8,363 nt of DNA from Flavobacteriia bacterium (GTDB lineage Bacteria > Bacteroidota > Bacteroidia > Flavobacteriales > Flavobacteriaceae): contig DRQI01000267.1 of NCBI GenBank assembly GCA_011330545.1, positions 1 to 8,363 of the forward strand. Reading direction: 5' to 3'. The notes under the pieces were generated by a model. It did no database searches. It was not told the DNA's origin and saw only the letters and a list, made by a program, of their open reading frames with translations. Numbering within the stretch: the first letter of the stretch is position 1; every line of letters begins with the position of its first letter. Shown here in pieces: positions 1 through 7,329 of the stretch. A program made the translations under genes and the position numbers.

Positions 1-10
1 CTGTAAATAA

Positions 11-1051
11 CTAACTGTTTCTTGAACTTTGTTCCACATATTTTTTTATCAATTTATTAAAATCTTCTTTGTGTTCTATAAAATCAGTTTCTATGGGTAG
101 GTAATAAACATTATCACGTTCCTTAAAACTGCGTACATAATCTTTTTCGGTGGTTAAAATTAACTTTTTATCTGTTTTAATGGCCGAATACGCCTCATTA
201 ATTTTTTGAAAATCTTTTTGGGTAAAATTATGATGGTCAGCGAATTGTAAATGATGAAAATTACACGATAAATTTTCTAAAAAAGTAACCAATGGTTCTG
301 TATTGGCAATACCCGTAACTAATACAACTTTAAAGTTTGATAGTGTTGTAGTGGGCAGTTTATTTTTTTTTCCAATGATTTCTTCACTGTATTTAATGGT
401 TGAGAAAAATACGGTTTGATGCAAGGCCACTTGCAATTTTTTAGTAATTTCAAACTGTTGTGCTTCGCTTAATGTTTCGGGGCATTTGGTAACTACAATA
501 ATCTGTGCCCTATCGGCTCCTTTTATTTTTTCTCTCAAATTACCGGTTGGCAATAGGGTATCGTCTACATACAAATTATTATAAGAAGTTAGCAATATAT
601 TCAAGCCTGCAGCAACTTTTCTATGTTGATAGGCATCGTCTAACACAATTACATCGGGGGTATTCTTTAGCTTTGAAAGTTGTGAGATGCCATGTACCCT
701 ATCTGCATCTACGGCTACTATTACATCCTTAAATTTGGTATGGTATTGCATGGGTTCGTCTCCTATTTCGGCCACTGTTGTAGTGTCAGAAGCAATGATA
801 AAACCTTTTGTATTGCGTTTGTACCCCCTGCTGAGAACAGCTACTTTATAGGTACTTTGTAAAAGACGGATAAGGTATTCTACTTGTGGGGTTTTGCCTG
901 TACCACCCACACTTAAATTTCCGACAACAATGGTAGGAATCTCAAAAGCAGTAGATTTTAAAATGCCTTTATTATAAAAAGTATTTCGTGTAGCTGTCAC
1001 TTCTCCATACAATACGGCAAATGGATATAATATTTTTCGCAATAAACTCAC
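11..1051 (-). CDS. lpxK: tetraacyldisaccharide 4'-kinase LpxK
   Basis: Phosphorylates the 4' position of the tetraacyldisaccharide 1-phosphate lipid A precursor with ATP, giving lipid IVA at the cytoplasmic face of the inner membrane. The 346-residue length is normal for the family. Visible motifs are an N-terminal hydrophobic membrane-contact segment (residues 7-20), the Walker A loop [12 protein letters not shown] (44-55), SRGY (74-77), GDEP (97-100), the catalytic DDAYQHR (138-144, where many homologues have DDGFQHR), LPTGNLRE (167-174), ADHHNF (271-276, the conserved base-proximal His region) and TTEKD (300-304). The start is GTG at 1051-1049; the protein from there begins MSLLRK, as expected for LpxK, and I see no ATG that suits better. 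It lies 95 nt after ribB and is the last complete leftward gene. The family call is secure; substrate specificity is inferred from the family. Confidence 0.96.
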   Translation of the reverse strand: MSLLRKILYPFAVLYGEVTATRNTFYNKGILKSTAFEIPTIVVGNLSVGGTGKTPQVEYLIRLLQSTYKVAVLSRGYKRNTKGFIIASDTTTVAEIGDEPMQYHTKFKDVIVAVDADRVHGISQLSKLKNTPDVIVLDDAYQHRKVAAGLNILLTSYNNLYVDDTLLPTGNLREKIKGADRAQIIVVTKCPETLSEAQQFEITKKLQVALHQTVFFSTIKYSEEIIGKKNKLPTTTLSNFKVVLVTGIANTEPLVTFLENLSCNFHHLQFADHHNFTQKDFQKINEAYSAIKTDKKLILTTEKDYVRSFKERDNVYYLPIETDFIEHKEDFNKLIKKYVEQSSRNS

Positions 1052-1146
1052 AGCTGCGAAAATACAAAATCATTACTTAAAATTTAGTATTGTATAGGCT
1101 TGAGATTCTTTGGCAACTATCTTCCTATGGTTGAGGATACTACAAT
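1052..1146 (-). promoter_or_regulatory. ribB-lpxK gap with a weak promoter-like box
   Basis: This 95-nt gap has no gene. On the minus strand TATTTTCG (1057-1064) matches the Bacteroidota -7 consensus TAnnTTTG except at one base. It sits only 5 nt before the lpxK GTG start, so a transcript made from it would be almost leaderless. No good -33 TTTG is seen. Read-through from ribB is equally possible. I see no convincing GC-rich hairpin followed by a T run, so no terminator is called after ribB. Confidence 0.25.
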
Positions 1147-2295
1147 TTAATAGGCTACGTTTTCAATAATTTCCAATCCGTAACCAATAATACCGATACG
1201 CTTTTTAATATATTTTCCGTTAGAGATTAACCTGAGTTTTGAAATCTTTAAATCGTGTAGTATTTGGGCTCCAATACCGAAATCTTTTTCGTCTAATTTT
1301 ATTCTCGGCACTTGGGTTTTACTTTCTTGTTGCAATTCTTTTATGGTTGACAACCTATGGATTAGGTTAAACGATTGATTTTCTTGGTTTATAAAAACAA
1401 CAGCTCCTTTTCCGGCATCGTTAATCTTTCGGAATACCCTGCTAAAACTATCATCGGGCTTATTGGTCAATAACCTGATGATATCATTATTGATTAGTGT
1501 TGAATTTACACGTACTAACACGGGTTCGTCTTCTTTCCAATTTCCTTTTGTCAATGCCAAATGCACTTGGTTGTTGGTGGTTTGTTTATAGGCTCGTAAT
1601 CGAAAATCGCCAAAGCGCGTTTTCAAATCGAAATCTTCAACTTTTTCAATGAGCGAATCGTGTTGCATTCTATAGGCCACTAAATCTTCAATGGATATAA
1701 TTTTTAAATCAAACTTCTTAGCAACTTTAATCAATTGCGGCAAACGTGCCATTGAGCCGTCTTCATTTAGAATCTCCACAAGAATCCCTGCCGGTTTAAA
1801 TCCTGCTAACCGCGCCAAATCAACAGTAGCTTCTGTGTGTCCGGTTCTTCTTAAAACGCCTCCGTTTTTAGCCCTTAGCGGAAAGATATGCCCCGGCCGG
1901 CCTAAATCATGGGGTTTGGTATCGTTATTGACCAATGCTTTGATGGTTTTGGCCCTATCGTGTACTGAGATTCCGGTAGTGCATCCATGCCCTATCAAAT
2001 CTACCGATACTGTAAATTGCGTTTGGTGCAATACGGTATTGTCTTGTACCATCATATTTAGGCCTAATTCTTTTGATCTTTCTTCGGTAATGGGTGCACA
2101 AATCAACCCTCTTCCTTGTAATGACATAAAATTTATCATCTCTGGGGTTACTGTTTCGGCAGCGGCAATGAAATCGCCTTCATTTTCTCTATCTTCATCA
2201 TCTACCACAATGACCATTTTTCCTTTCTTAATATCATCAATGGCTTCTTTTATTGTGTTTAATTGTAAGGTAGTACTTGGTTTTGTTGAAATCAT
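1147..2295 (-). CDS. ribB: 3,4-dihydroxy-2-butanone 4-phosphate synthase with degenerate GTP cyclohydrolase II-like C-terminal domain
   Basis: The N-terminal half (about residues 10-210) is DHBP synthase, which converts ribulose 5-phosphate to formate and the four-carbon precursor of riboflavin. It shows the acidic metal/substrate loop EDRENEGD (34-41), QGRGLICAPI (60-69), CTTGISVHDRA (105-115), RPGHIFPL (133-140) and RRTGHTEATVDLARLAG (149-165). The C-terminal half (about 225-382) resembles RibA, keeping PVLVRVNS (258-265) and FGIGAQILHDL (339-349). It lacks the zinc-binding C-x10-C-x-C of GTP cyclohydrolase II, and residues 211-382 contain no cysteine, so that activity is very unlikely. The layout matches what has been described as RibBX rather than bifunctional RibBA. 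The ATG overlaps the stop of the upstream permease gene by one base, which implies co-transcription and probably translational coupling. No FMN riboswitch can precede it here. Its 382-residue length fits RibBA-type fusions. Confidence 0.93.
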   Translation of the reverse strand: MISTKPSTTLQLNTIKEAIDDIKKGKMVIVVDDEDRENEGDFIAAAETVTPEMINFMSLQGRGLICAPITEERSKELGLNMMVQDNTVLHQTQFTVSVDLIGHGCTTGISVHDRAKTIKALVNNDTKPHDLGRPGHIFPLRAKNGGVLRRTGHTEATVDLARLAGFKPAGILVEILNEDGSMARLPQLIKVAKKFDLKIISIEDLVAYRMQHDSLIEKVEDFDLKTRFGDFRLRAYKQTTNNQVHLALTKGNWKEDEPVLVRVNSTLINNDIIRLLTNKPDDSFSRVFRKINDAGKGAVVFINQENQSFNLIHRLSTIKELQQESKTQVPRIKLDEKDFGIGAQILHDLKISKLRLISNGKYIKKRIGIIGYGLEIIENVAY

Positions 2296-3734
2296 TATTT
2301 TATAGAATTTGTTTTTTTAGCTGTTCTTTTGAAAAAATTTGTTATCGGTTGTAAAAACGCATCAATATTAAAAATGCCTTTGTCTTTTGTTGCCCGATAC
2401 ATTAATAAAAGCCCTAAAGGTACTAAAACAATTGTTGACAACCATCCTCCTAAGGCTGAGGTAACAGTACTTGAATGTGCCATATTTTTACCTAAGGTAG
2501 AAATGAAAAAATAGATTACAAAAATAACAATTGCCAATATCATAGGAAAGCCAAACCCTCCTTTTCTAATTATCGACCCTAAGGGGGCGCCAATAAAAAA
2601 CAGTACCAAACAGGCTAATGAAAATGCTAAACGCCTGTGATACTCTGTATTATAAACGTTTAAAAATTTTTGCTTATTTTTTAAAACGGTTCTAAATCCT
2701 TTGATATCATTTAACGAACGCTTTGATAAATCGACAGCATTATTGATGGCAATGAGTTTATTTATCGAATCGAAATTTTCTAACACAACTACACTTAGAT
2801 TGCTAAAATCTGTAGAATCTTTGGCAATGGGTTTAAGGTTCACCCTCTCTAAAAAATTTTTAGCTTTTGCCCTAATGTATTGGTCATAGGGCTGTGTTAA
2901 CGAATCTGTGTAATAGTCTAATTGTTTTAAACTGAGCATCTCCCTATCTTTTTTATAGTCTACCATATCTACATTGCCCAATTTAGAAATATCTATATTC
3001 ACCAAATATTCATCAAAATGGGCTTTGGTGGCCGGCATTCTTTGTTGTAGTTTATACGGTTTATTTTTTTCTGTCAACTCTTCATAATGATAACCGTCTT
3101 TTAAAACCAATGTCATATATTTACTTCCTTCTTCTGTGGTAATCTCTCCTTTTTTTGCTTTGATAACTTTGGTATTTGACCTTTCTTTATCTAAGTCATA
3201 ATAAATATGAACATCTTCTAACAGGTTATCATCTTTGCCATATTTTTTGGCAAATTTGATGCTATAGCCCGGAATTTCAGTATTAAAAGTACCGGGTACC
3301 AATGCTAATGCCGGTTGCGTTTTTTGCATGTCTAACAGCATATTTTTAAACTTAAAAGCCGCTCTTGGAAAAGCGTAATTTAAAAATAAAAAATTCAATC
3401 CGCTTAATACTATCATCAAAATAATGAGTGGCCTGATAAAGCGTTGTAATGAAATTCCGGCTGATTTTACGGCAGCAAATTCATAATTCTCTGAGAGTGT
3501 GCCTAAAGCCATGATAGAAGACAAGAGAATGGCAATAGGCAAGGCCAAAGGAACCTGCATTTGTGCGAGATAGCCTAAAAATTTAAAAATATGGCCTAAG
3601 CTAATTCCTTTTCCGGCAATTTTTTCAAACTGAAGCCAAAGTGTTTGCATCACTAAGACAAACAAAATGATAAAAAATGTTGCCAAAAATGGTACTAAAA
3701 AACTCTTAAGAATATATTTATTTAATATTTTCAC
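2295..3734 (-). CDS. LptF/LptG (YjgP/YjgQ) family permease
   Basis: Inner-membrane subunit of the LptB2FG-type ABC exporter that extracts LPS and passes it to the periplasmic bridge. Six membrane segments are readable: about residues 11-31, 58-78, 100-120, 369-386, 395-413 and 428-446, three on each side of a long periplasmic part (about 125-365). Conserved family features are the SENYEFAAVKSAGISLQR coupling region (81-98) and the YHRRLAFSLACLVLFFIGAP segment followed by LGSIIRKGGFG (365-395). At 479 residues it is about 120 longer than enterobacterial LptF or LptG; the extra length lies before the fourth segment, as is common in Bacteroidota. The start is GTG (3734-3732); a TGA lies in frame 18 nt upstream, so nothing longer is possible without another start. 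LptF and LptG cannot be told apart from sequence alone, so no symbol is given. The adjacent lolA and nearby lpxK fit an envelope role. Confidence 0.93.
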   Translation of the reverse strand: MKILNKYILKSFLVPFLATFFIILFVLVMQTLWLQFEKIAGKGISLGHIFKFLGYLAQMQVPLALPIAILLSSIMALGTLSENYEFAAVKSAGISLQRFIRPLIILMIVLSGLNFLFLNYAFPRAAFKFKNMLLDMQKTQPALALVPGTFNTEIPGYSIKFAKKYGKDDNLLEDVHIYYDLDKERSNTKVIKAKKGEITTEEGSKYMTLVLKDGYHYEELTEKNKPYKLQQRMPATKAHFDEYLVNIDISKLGNVDMVDYKKDREMLSLKQLDYYTDSLTQPYDQYIRAKAKNFLERVNLKPIAKDSTDFSNLSVVVLENFDSINKLIAINNAVDLSKRSLNDIKGFRTVLKNKQKFLNVYNTEYHRRLAFSLACLVLFFIGAPLGSIIRKGGFGFPMILAIVIFVIYFFISTLGKNMAHSSTVTSALGGWLSTIVLVPLGLLLMYRATKDKGIFNIDAFLQPITNFFKRTAKKTNSIK

Positions 3735-3853
3735 GTGATTGGTTTCTAATCAATAGAAATAGTATAATGCCCAATAAATTATATAAAATCGTATAAGCAA
3801 CTATCCCCGAGAAAATATCTCAGGGAATAGCAACTTTCAATTTGTCTTTCAAA
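3735..3853 (-). other. lolA-permease intergenic region
   Basis: This 119-nt gap is the largest inside the leftward gene cluster. It holds an imperfect stem-loop at 3801-3830, listed separately, and AT-rich sequence before the permease start. No perfect TAnnTTTG box is seen on the minus strand. It could be a processing site or attenuator within an ftsK-lolA-permease-ribB transcript, or contain a promoter that I cannot recognise. Confidence 0.3.
3801..3830 (-). terminator. stem-loop downstream of lolA (weak terminator, attenuator or processing site)
   Basis: Read on the minus strand, the left arm CTATTCCCTGAGA pairs with the right arm TCTCGGGGATAG around a small A/T loop. This gives about 12 pairs, including one G-U wobble, with a single bulged U. 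In the plus orientation the wobble becomes a C-A mismatch, so the structure favours the leftward transcript. The 7-mer AGCAACT flanks it on both sides in the plus orientation (3796-3802 and 3829-3835). No T run follows on the transcript, so a strong intrinsic terminator is unlikely, and tight coupling of lolA to the next gene remains possible. Confidence 0.35.
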
Positions 3854-4501
3854 TTACAATCTATTGATGATATATCCTTCTTCTTTATATTTGGCTTCAT
3901 CAAATGAGAATAATTTGTTTGATATGGGTTGATTGGTTTTAAATTTTGTAACTGTTAAGGTTGTAACCGTACTGTTTTTACCTGTTTCTATCAGTCGGTA
4001 AATATGCTTTGTCTTTACATCTACCCCTAACAAGACCTTACTGATTTCTGAATTGCTATCTATTGGTACCAGTTTTACAAATTGAATTTTCCTTCCATTC
4101 ATGTCTTGCAATTTTCCCCATCCGTAAGTAAATCCGTTTTTATAAAACGAGAAAAATTTTGAAGGTGTCAATGTACTTGAATCTTCGGCATCGGCATCTG
4201 AAATATTAACTTCTTCATCTTCATCGATAATGGTATATACTTTTTTACCGTCATATAATTGATTGACGCCTAAAAAATTTACATTGTACAACTCTTTTTT
4301 CATGGTAACATTACCTCTGGTCTCTTGATGTACATCTTCTTCTTTATTATCTAATTTGTACTTAAATTCTACATAGATATTCTCATATGTATTCATTTTT
4401 TTTGAAACTTCATCTAACAACTGCTTGGCTTTTGCTTGGCTTTGGGCAAAAGCTACAGTACTTATCAAAATTGTAACGGCTGCTAAAACTATTTTTTTCA
4501 T
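3854..4501 (-). CDS. lolA: outer membrane lipoprotein carrier LolA-like protein
   Basis: Periplasmic chaperone that carries lipoproteins released from the inner membrane to the outer membrane. From the ATG at 4501 the product is 215 residues and begins with a compact signal peptide, MKKIVLAAVTILISTVAFA, cleaved before QSQAKAK. The mature part has the LolA-type opening (AKQLLDEVSKKMNTYENIYVEF region) and alternating beta-strand segments such as YNVNFLGVNQLYDGKKVYTI, then SNKLFSFDEAKY near the C-terminus. An acidic insert, DEDEEVNISDADAED, lies at about 93-107. A second in-frame ATG at 4528 adds nine lysine- and asparagine-rich residues (MKKINNQKK) and overlaps the end of ftsK by 17 nt. I prefer 4501 because it gives a textbook signal peptide, but the longer form cannot be excluded. 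Bacteroidota LolA homologues are divergent, so the carrier function is inferred from the family. Confidence 0.87.
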   Translation of the reverse strand: MKKIVLAAVTILISTVAFAQSQAKAKQLLDEVSKKMNTYENIYVEFKYKLDNKEEDVHQETRGNVTMKKELYNVNFLGVNQLYDGKKVYTIIDEDEEVNISDADAEDSSTLTPSKFFSFYKNGFTYGWGKLQDMNGRKIQFVKLVPIDSNSEISKVLLGVDVKTKHIYRLIETGKNSTVTTLTVTKFKTNQPISNKLFSFDEAKYKEEGYIINRL

Positions 4502-4533
4502 TTTTTTTTGATTATTGATTTTTTTCATTTTTT
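4491..4533 (-). repeat. duplicated A-rich start region at the ftsK-lolA junction
   Basis: On the minus strand the 16-nt string AAAAAATGAAAAAAAT occurs twice, 27 nt apart, around the two possible lolA starts (ATG at 4528 and at 4501). The second copy carries a longer A tract before its ATG. The spacing is a multiple of three, so both ATGs are in the same frame, and the ftsK stop codon (4512-4514) lies between them. Such A-rich flanks are typical of initiation sites in Bacteroidota, and the homopolymers are possible slippage sites. Confidence 0.6.
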
Positions 4534-6875
4534 AATAATTCTTCTAAGGCCAACACATCTGCAACCAATACTTGGCGCGCTTTACTTCCTTCAAAGGGGC
4601 CTACGATACCCGCGGCTTCTAATTGGTCTATTATTCTTCCTGCCCTATTGTATCCTAATTTTAATTTTCGTTGTAATAAGGATGCCGACCCTTGTTGTGC
4701 ATTTACAATTACATAGGCCGCATCATTAAAGAGTGCATCTCTATCCGCAATATCAATATCAAGACTTGTGCCACTTTCTTCCCCTATGTATTCGGGTAAT
4801 ATATGGGCACTTGCATAAGCGCGTTGTGAGCCTATAAAATCTGTAATCCTATCTACTTCGGGGGTATCTACAAAGGCACATTGCAATCTGGTAATATCAT
4901 TTCCGGTAGATATTAACATATCGCCTTTTCCTATTAATTGATCGGCACCCGGCCCGTCTAAGATAGTTCTCGAATCTATTTTAGAGGTTACCCTAAAGGC
5001 TATCCTTACCGGAAAATTCGCTTTGATAATACCGGTAATTACATTGACTGATGGGCGCTGTGTAGCTACAATTAAATGAATGCCCACGGCTCTTGCCAAC
5101 TGTGCCAATCTGGCAATGGGGGTTTCTACTTCTTTGCCCGCAGTCATTATCAAATCGGCAAATTCATCAATTACCAAGACTATATAGGGTAAAAATTTAT
5201 GCCCGTTTTCAGGGTTTAGCTTTCTCGATTTAAACTTTTCATTATACTCTTTGATATTTCTTACATAGGCATCCTTCAATAAATCATAGCGGTTATCCAT
5301 TTCTATACACAGTGAATTCAAGGTATTGATAACCTTATTGGTATCAGTAATAATGGCCTCTTCAGAATCGGGTAATTTTGCCAGATAATGACGTTCTATT
5401 TTATTAAAAAGTGTCAGTTCTACTTTTTTAGGGTCTACCAATACAAACTTTACCTCAGCAGGATGTTTTTTGTACAGTAACGAAGTTAATACGGCATTCA
5501 GCCCAACTGACTTCCCTTGGCCGGTAGCCCCTGCCATTAATAAGTGAGGCATCTTTACCAAATCTATGACATACGTTTCATTAGCGATGGTTTTACCCAA
5601 CGCAAGCGGCAACTCCATCTTGGCTTTCTGAAACTTTTGCGTAGAAAGCACCGATTTCATCGAGACGATCGTAGCATTTTTATTGGGCACCTCGATACCA
5701 ATGGTGCCTTTACCGGGAATTGGGGCGATGATTCTGATACCCAATGCTGCCAATGACAGCGCAATATCATCTTCGAGGTTTTTAATCTTAGAGATACGTA
5801 CACCTGCATCGGGTACAATTTCGTATAATGTTACCGTTGGGCCAATAGTGGCCTTAATACTGGCAATACCTATTTTATAATTACTCAGCGTCTCTACTAT
5901 TTTATCTTTGTTTACCTCTAACTCTTCTTTATTAATGGTAATCGTTTCATTGCCATAGTCTTTTAACAGGTCAAGAGCCGGAAATTTGAATTCTGACAAT
6001 TCTAAAGTAGGGTCAAATTCACCAAAATCTTCTACTAATTTATTGGCGAGGTTTTCTACCAAGTGGTCTTCTTCAAAAGTCTCTTTTACTTCAATCTCAA
6101 CTTCTTCAGGTGGCGTATCATCAATTTCAATAGCAAGTTCTTTTTGTATTTTAGGTTTTTGTTTCTTTTGAACCACAGTAGCACCTTCTACTGAAAGGTC
6201 TAATTCTGAAGTTGGTTTTTCGGGAATTGTTTCAGCAATATAGCCGTCATCAGTTATGTCTTCAATACCTGCTTGATATGCCGGTTTTTCTTTCTTTTTC
6301 GGAAGTGCGGCTTTGAGGGTTTCGGGTGTAATTTTAAATTTTGAAATGACATAGGCAGATAGGGTAAAAAGCAATATTAAAAAAACGCCTATTTTGCCTA
6401 TAAACGCATTCAAAAAATCATTGGCTTCGTAGCCTATAACTCCTGAAAACAATGACTTGTCGGGCATAAAAAAACCAATGGCCAATGACAGCCAAATCAT
6501 AGTAATGAGGCCCCAAAACCATGATTTTCGCAAGGGTTTAAAAGGCATATTAAACACCCAAAAAAGGCCTGTAAAAAAAAGTAATACCGCAATGATAACC
6601 GAGGCAATACCGAAACCTTGATAGATAAAAAAGTGGCTTATTTCAGCCCCTACTTTGCCCAATAGGTTTTTAGCGGTTACTGTTCGGTCTGCAAATGAAA
6701 GTAATTGGCTTTGGTCTTCTTTCCAATGCATAAAGAAAGAAATGAAAGAGGCCAATAAGAAAATAGCAAACAATATCAAAAACACACCAAAAACAAGGTG
6801 TGTTTGCTTATTTTTAAAAAAACCGGCAATTCGATTTTTTTTTGCTTTCGCTGTTGCTTTTCTTTTCTTTGCCAT
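4512..6875 (-). CDS. ftsK: DNA translocase FtsK
   Basis: Septum-associated, ATP-driven pump that clears and aligns the replication termini before division. From the ATG at 6875 it is 787 residues, usual for Bacteroidota. The N-terminus is basic (MAKKRKATAKAKKN) and is followed by four membrane segments (about 27-49, 90-109, 120-137 and 162-178). An acidic, charged linker runs from about 195 to 320. The motor domain contains PGKGTIGIEVPN (387-398), Walker A GATGQGKS (449-456), LVDPKKVELTLF (479-490), Walker B VLVIDEFADL (566-575) and HLIVATQRPSVNVITG (600-615). The C-terminal winged-helix gamma domain (about 714-772) has LLQRKLKLGYNRAGRIIDQL, the part that reads polar DNA signals in known FtsKs. 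A TTG at 6896 would add seven residues, but it lies inside a perfect promoter box, so the ATG is chosen. It starts 63 nt after dgkA and is followed immediately by lolA. Confidence 0.97.
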   Translation of the reverse strand: MAKKRKATAKAKKNRIAGFFKNKQTHLVFGVFLILFAIFLLASFISFFMHWKEDQSQLLSFADRTVTAKNLLGKVGAEISHFFIYQGFGIASVIIAVLLFFTGLFWVFNMPFKPLRKSWFWGLITMIWLSLAIGFFMPDKSLFSGVIGYEANDFLNAFIGKIGVFLILLFTLSAYVISKFKITPETLKAALPKKKEKPAYQAGIEDITDDGYIAETIPEKPTSELDLSVEGATVVQKKQKPKIQKELAIEIDDTPPEEVEIEVKETFEEDHLVENLANKLVEDFGEFDPTLELSEFKFPALDLLKDYGNETITINKEELEVNKDKIVETLSNYKIGIASIKATIGPTVTLYEIVPDAGVRISKIKNLEDDIALSLAALGIRIIAPIPGKGTIGIEVPNKNATIVSMKSVLSTQKFQKAKMELPLALGKTIANETYVIDLVKMPHLLMAGATGQGKSVGLNAVLTSLLYKKHPAEVKFVLVDPKKVELTLFNKIERHYLAKLPDSEEAIITDTNKVINTLNSLCIEMDNRYDLLKDAYVRNIKEYNEKFKSRKLNPENGHKFLPYIVLVIDEFADLIMTAGKEVETPIARLAQLARAVGIHLIVATQRPSVNVITGIIKANFPVRIAFRVTSKIDSRTILDGPGADQLIGKGDMLISTGNDITRLQCAFVDTPEVDRITDFIGSQRAYASAHILPEYIGEESGTSLDIDIADRDALFNDAAYVIVNAQQGSASLLQRKLKLGYNRAGRIIDQLEAAGIVGPFEGSKARQVLVADVLALEELLKNEKNQ

Positions 6876-6893
6876 CAATAAAACTGTATTCCG

Positions 6894-6901
6894 CAAAAAT
6901 A
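6894..6901 (-). promoter_or_regulatory. -7 promoter element for ftsK
   Basis: TATTTTTG on the minus strand is a perfect match to the Bacteroidota -7 consensus TAnnTTTG. It lies 18 nt before the chosen ftsK ATG. No clear -33 TTTG is seen at the expected distance, so the promoter may be weak or of a relaxed type. It supports ftsK having its own start of transcription in addition to any read-through from tpx-dgkA. Confidence 0.5.
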
Positions 6902-6909
6902 CATAAAAT

Positions 6910-6951
6910 ATAAGAGTTCTGTAAGATTCTTATAAAGATTACCCAATCTTT
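6910..6951 (-). terminator. two adjacent AT-rich inverted repeats between dgkA and ftsK
   Basis: A perfect 7-bp stem with a 4-nt loop (AAAGATT, GGGT, AATCTTT on the minus strand, 6934-6951) contains the dgkA stop codon in its loop and distal arm. Directly next to it, 6910-6933 forms a second inverted repeat with outer arms ATAAGA and TCTTAT. Both are AT-rich with no clean T run, so they may end or slow the tpx-dgkA transcript just before the ftsK promoter, or protect its 3' end. The structures are seen directly; their role is inferred. Confidence 0.3.
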
Positions 6952-7310
6952 GGCAGATATATTAACAAACCGATGATGACAGCTATAATGGCGGCAAAAG
7001 TTGCTGCCCCGGCAGAGATGTCTTTGATAAAACCAATTTGTTTATGATAATCAGGATGAATAAAGTCAGATAATTTTTCAATACCGGTATTCAATGACTC
7101 GGCCACTAACACCAATCCGATTGCCAAAAACTGAAACATCCACTCAACAGTAGAAAGATGCATTACAAAACCTATGATTGTCATTAGTACCGCAATAGCA
7201 AATTGTACCATAACGCTGTGCTCTGTGGTAATTAGCAACCATACGCCCCGTAATGCAAATTTCAAACTTCGTATTCTTCCTCTAAAAAAACTGTCATCAG
7301 GATTTTTCAC
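6939..7310 (-). CDS. dgkA: diacylglycerol kinase family protein (DgkA/undecaprenol kinase type)
   Basis: Small integral membrane kinase that phosphorylates diacylglycerol or undecaprenol, recycling lipid by-products of envelope synthesis. The 123-residue length is typical. Family hallmarks are TEHSVMVQ with Glu30 near the N-terminal interfacial helix, the active-site signature AESLNTGIEKLSDFIHP (70-86) with Glu71, Asn74 and Glu78, and IKDISAGAA (95-103) with Lys96 and Asp97. Three membrane segments are visible (about 35-50, 55-70 and 100-119). The start is GTG at 7310-7308; an in-frame TAA lies two codons upstream and the next Met is residue 34, which would remove essential sequence. It begins 19 nt after the tpx stop and is probably co-transcribed with it. 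Sequence alone does not decide between diacylglycerol and undecaprenol; LPS-producing Bacteroidota could use either. Confidence 0.93.
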   Translation of the reverse strand: MKNPDDSFFRGRIRSLKFALRGVWLLITTEHSVMVQFAIAVLMTIIGFVMHLSTVEWMFQFLAIGLVLVAESLNTGIEKLSDFIHPDYHKQIGFIKDISAGAATFAAIIAVIIGLLIYLPKIG

Positions 7311-7329
7311 GAGTTAGCTATTTCTTAAA

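Noticed and set aside
138..144. DDAYQHR instead of DDGFQHR in LpxK (residue numbers) as a sign of inactivation
   Set aside because: Both aspartates, the glutamine and the histidine are kept; Ala and Tyr at the other positions are conservative and I recall similar variants in Bacteroidota.
505..732. Short plus-strand frame opposite lpxK
   Set aside because: Antisense to conserved LpxK motifs, with no start context or recognisable product; the same applies to other short plus-strand frames at 2329-2514, 2701-2889, 4508-4729, 5544-5880, 5986-6171 and 6655-6906.
1081..1140. ATAGG/CCTAT inverted repeat between ribB and lpxK as a terminator
   Set aside because: The arms are only 5 bp with a loop of about 28 nt and no T run follows, so it is likely chance.
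1691..2305. Open frame of 204 codons on the plus strand opposite ribB
   Set aside because: It is entirely antisense to the strongly conserved DHBP synthase domain; the translation is low in recognisable motifs and looks like a mirror of the real gene's codon pattern.
2295..2420. FMN riboswitch in front of ribB
   Set aside because: The upstream sequence is the coding end of the permease gene and shows none of the conserved RFN element blocks.
6876..6896. Longer ftsK starting with TTG at 6896
   Set aside because: The TTG is part of the TATTTTTG promoter box and the seven extra residues are not FtsK-like; the ATG at 6875 gives the expected basic N-terminus.
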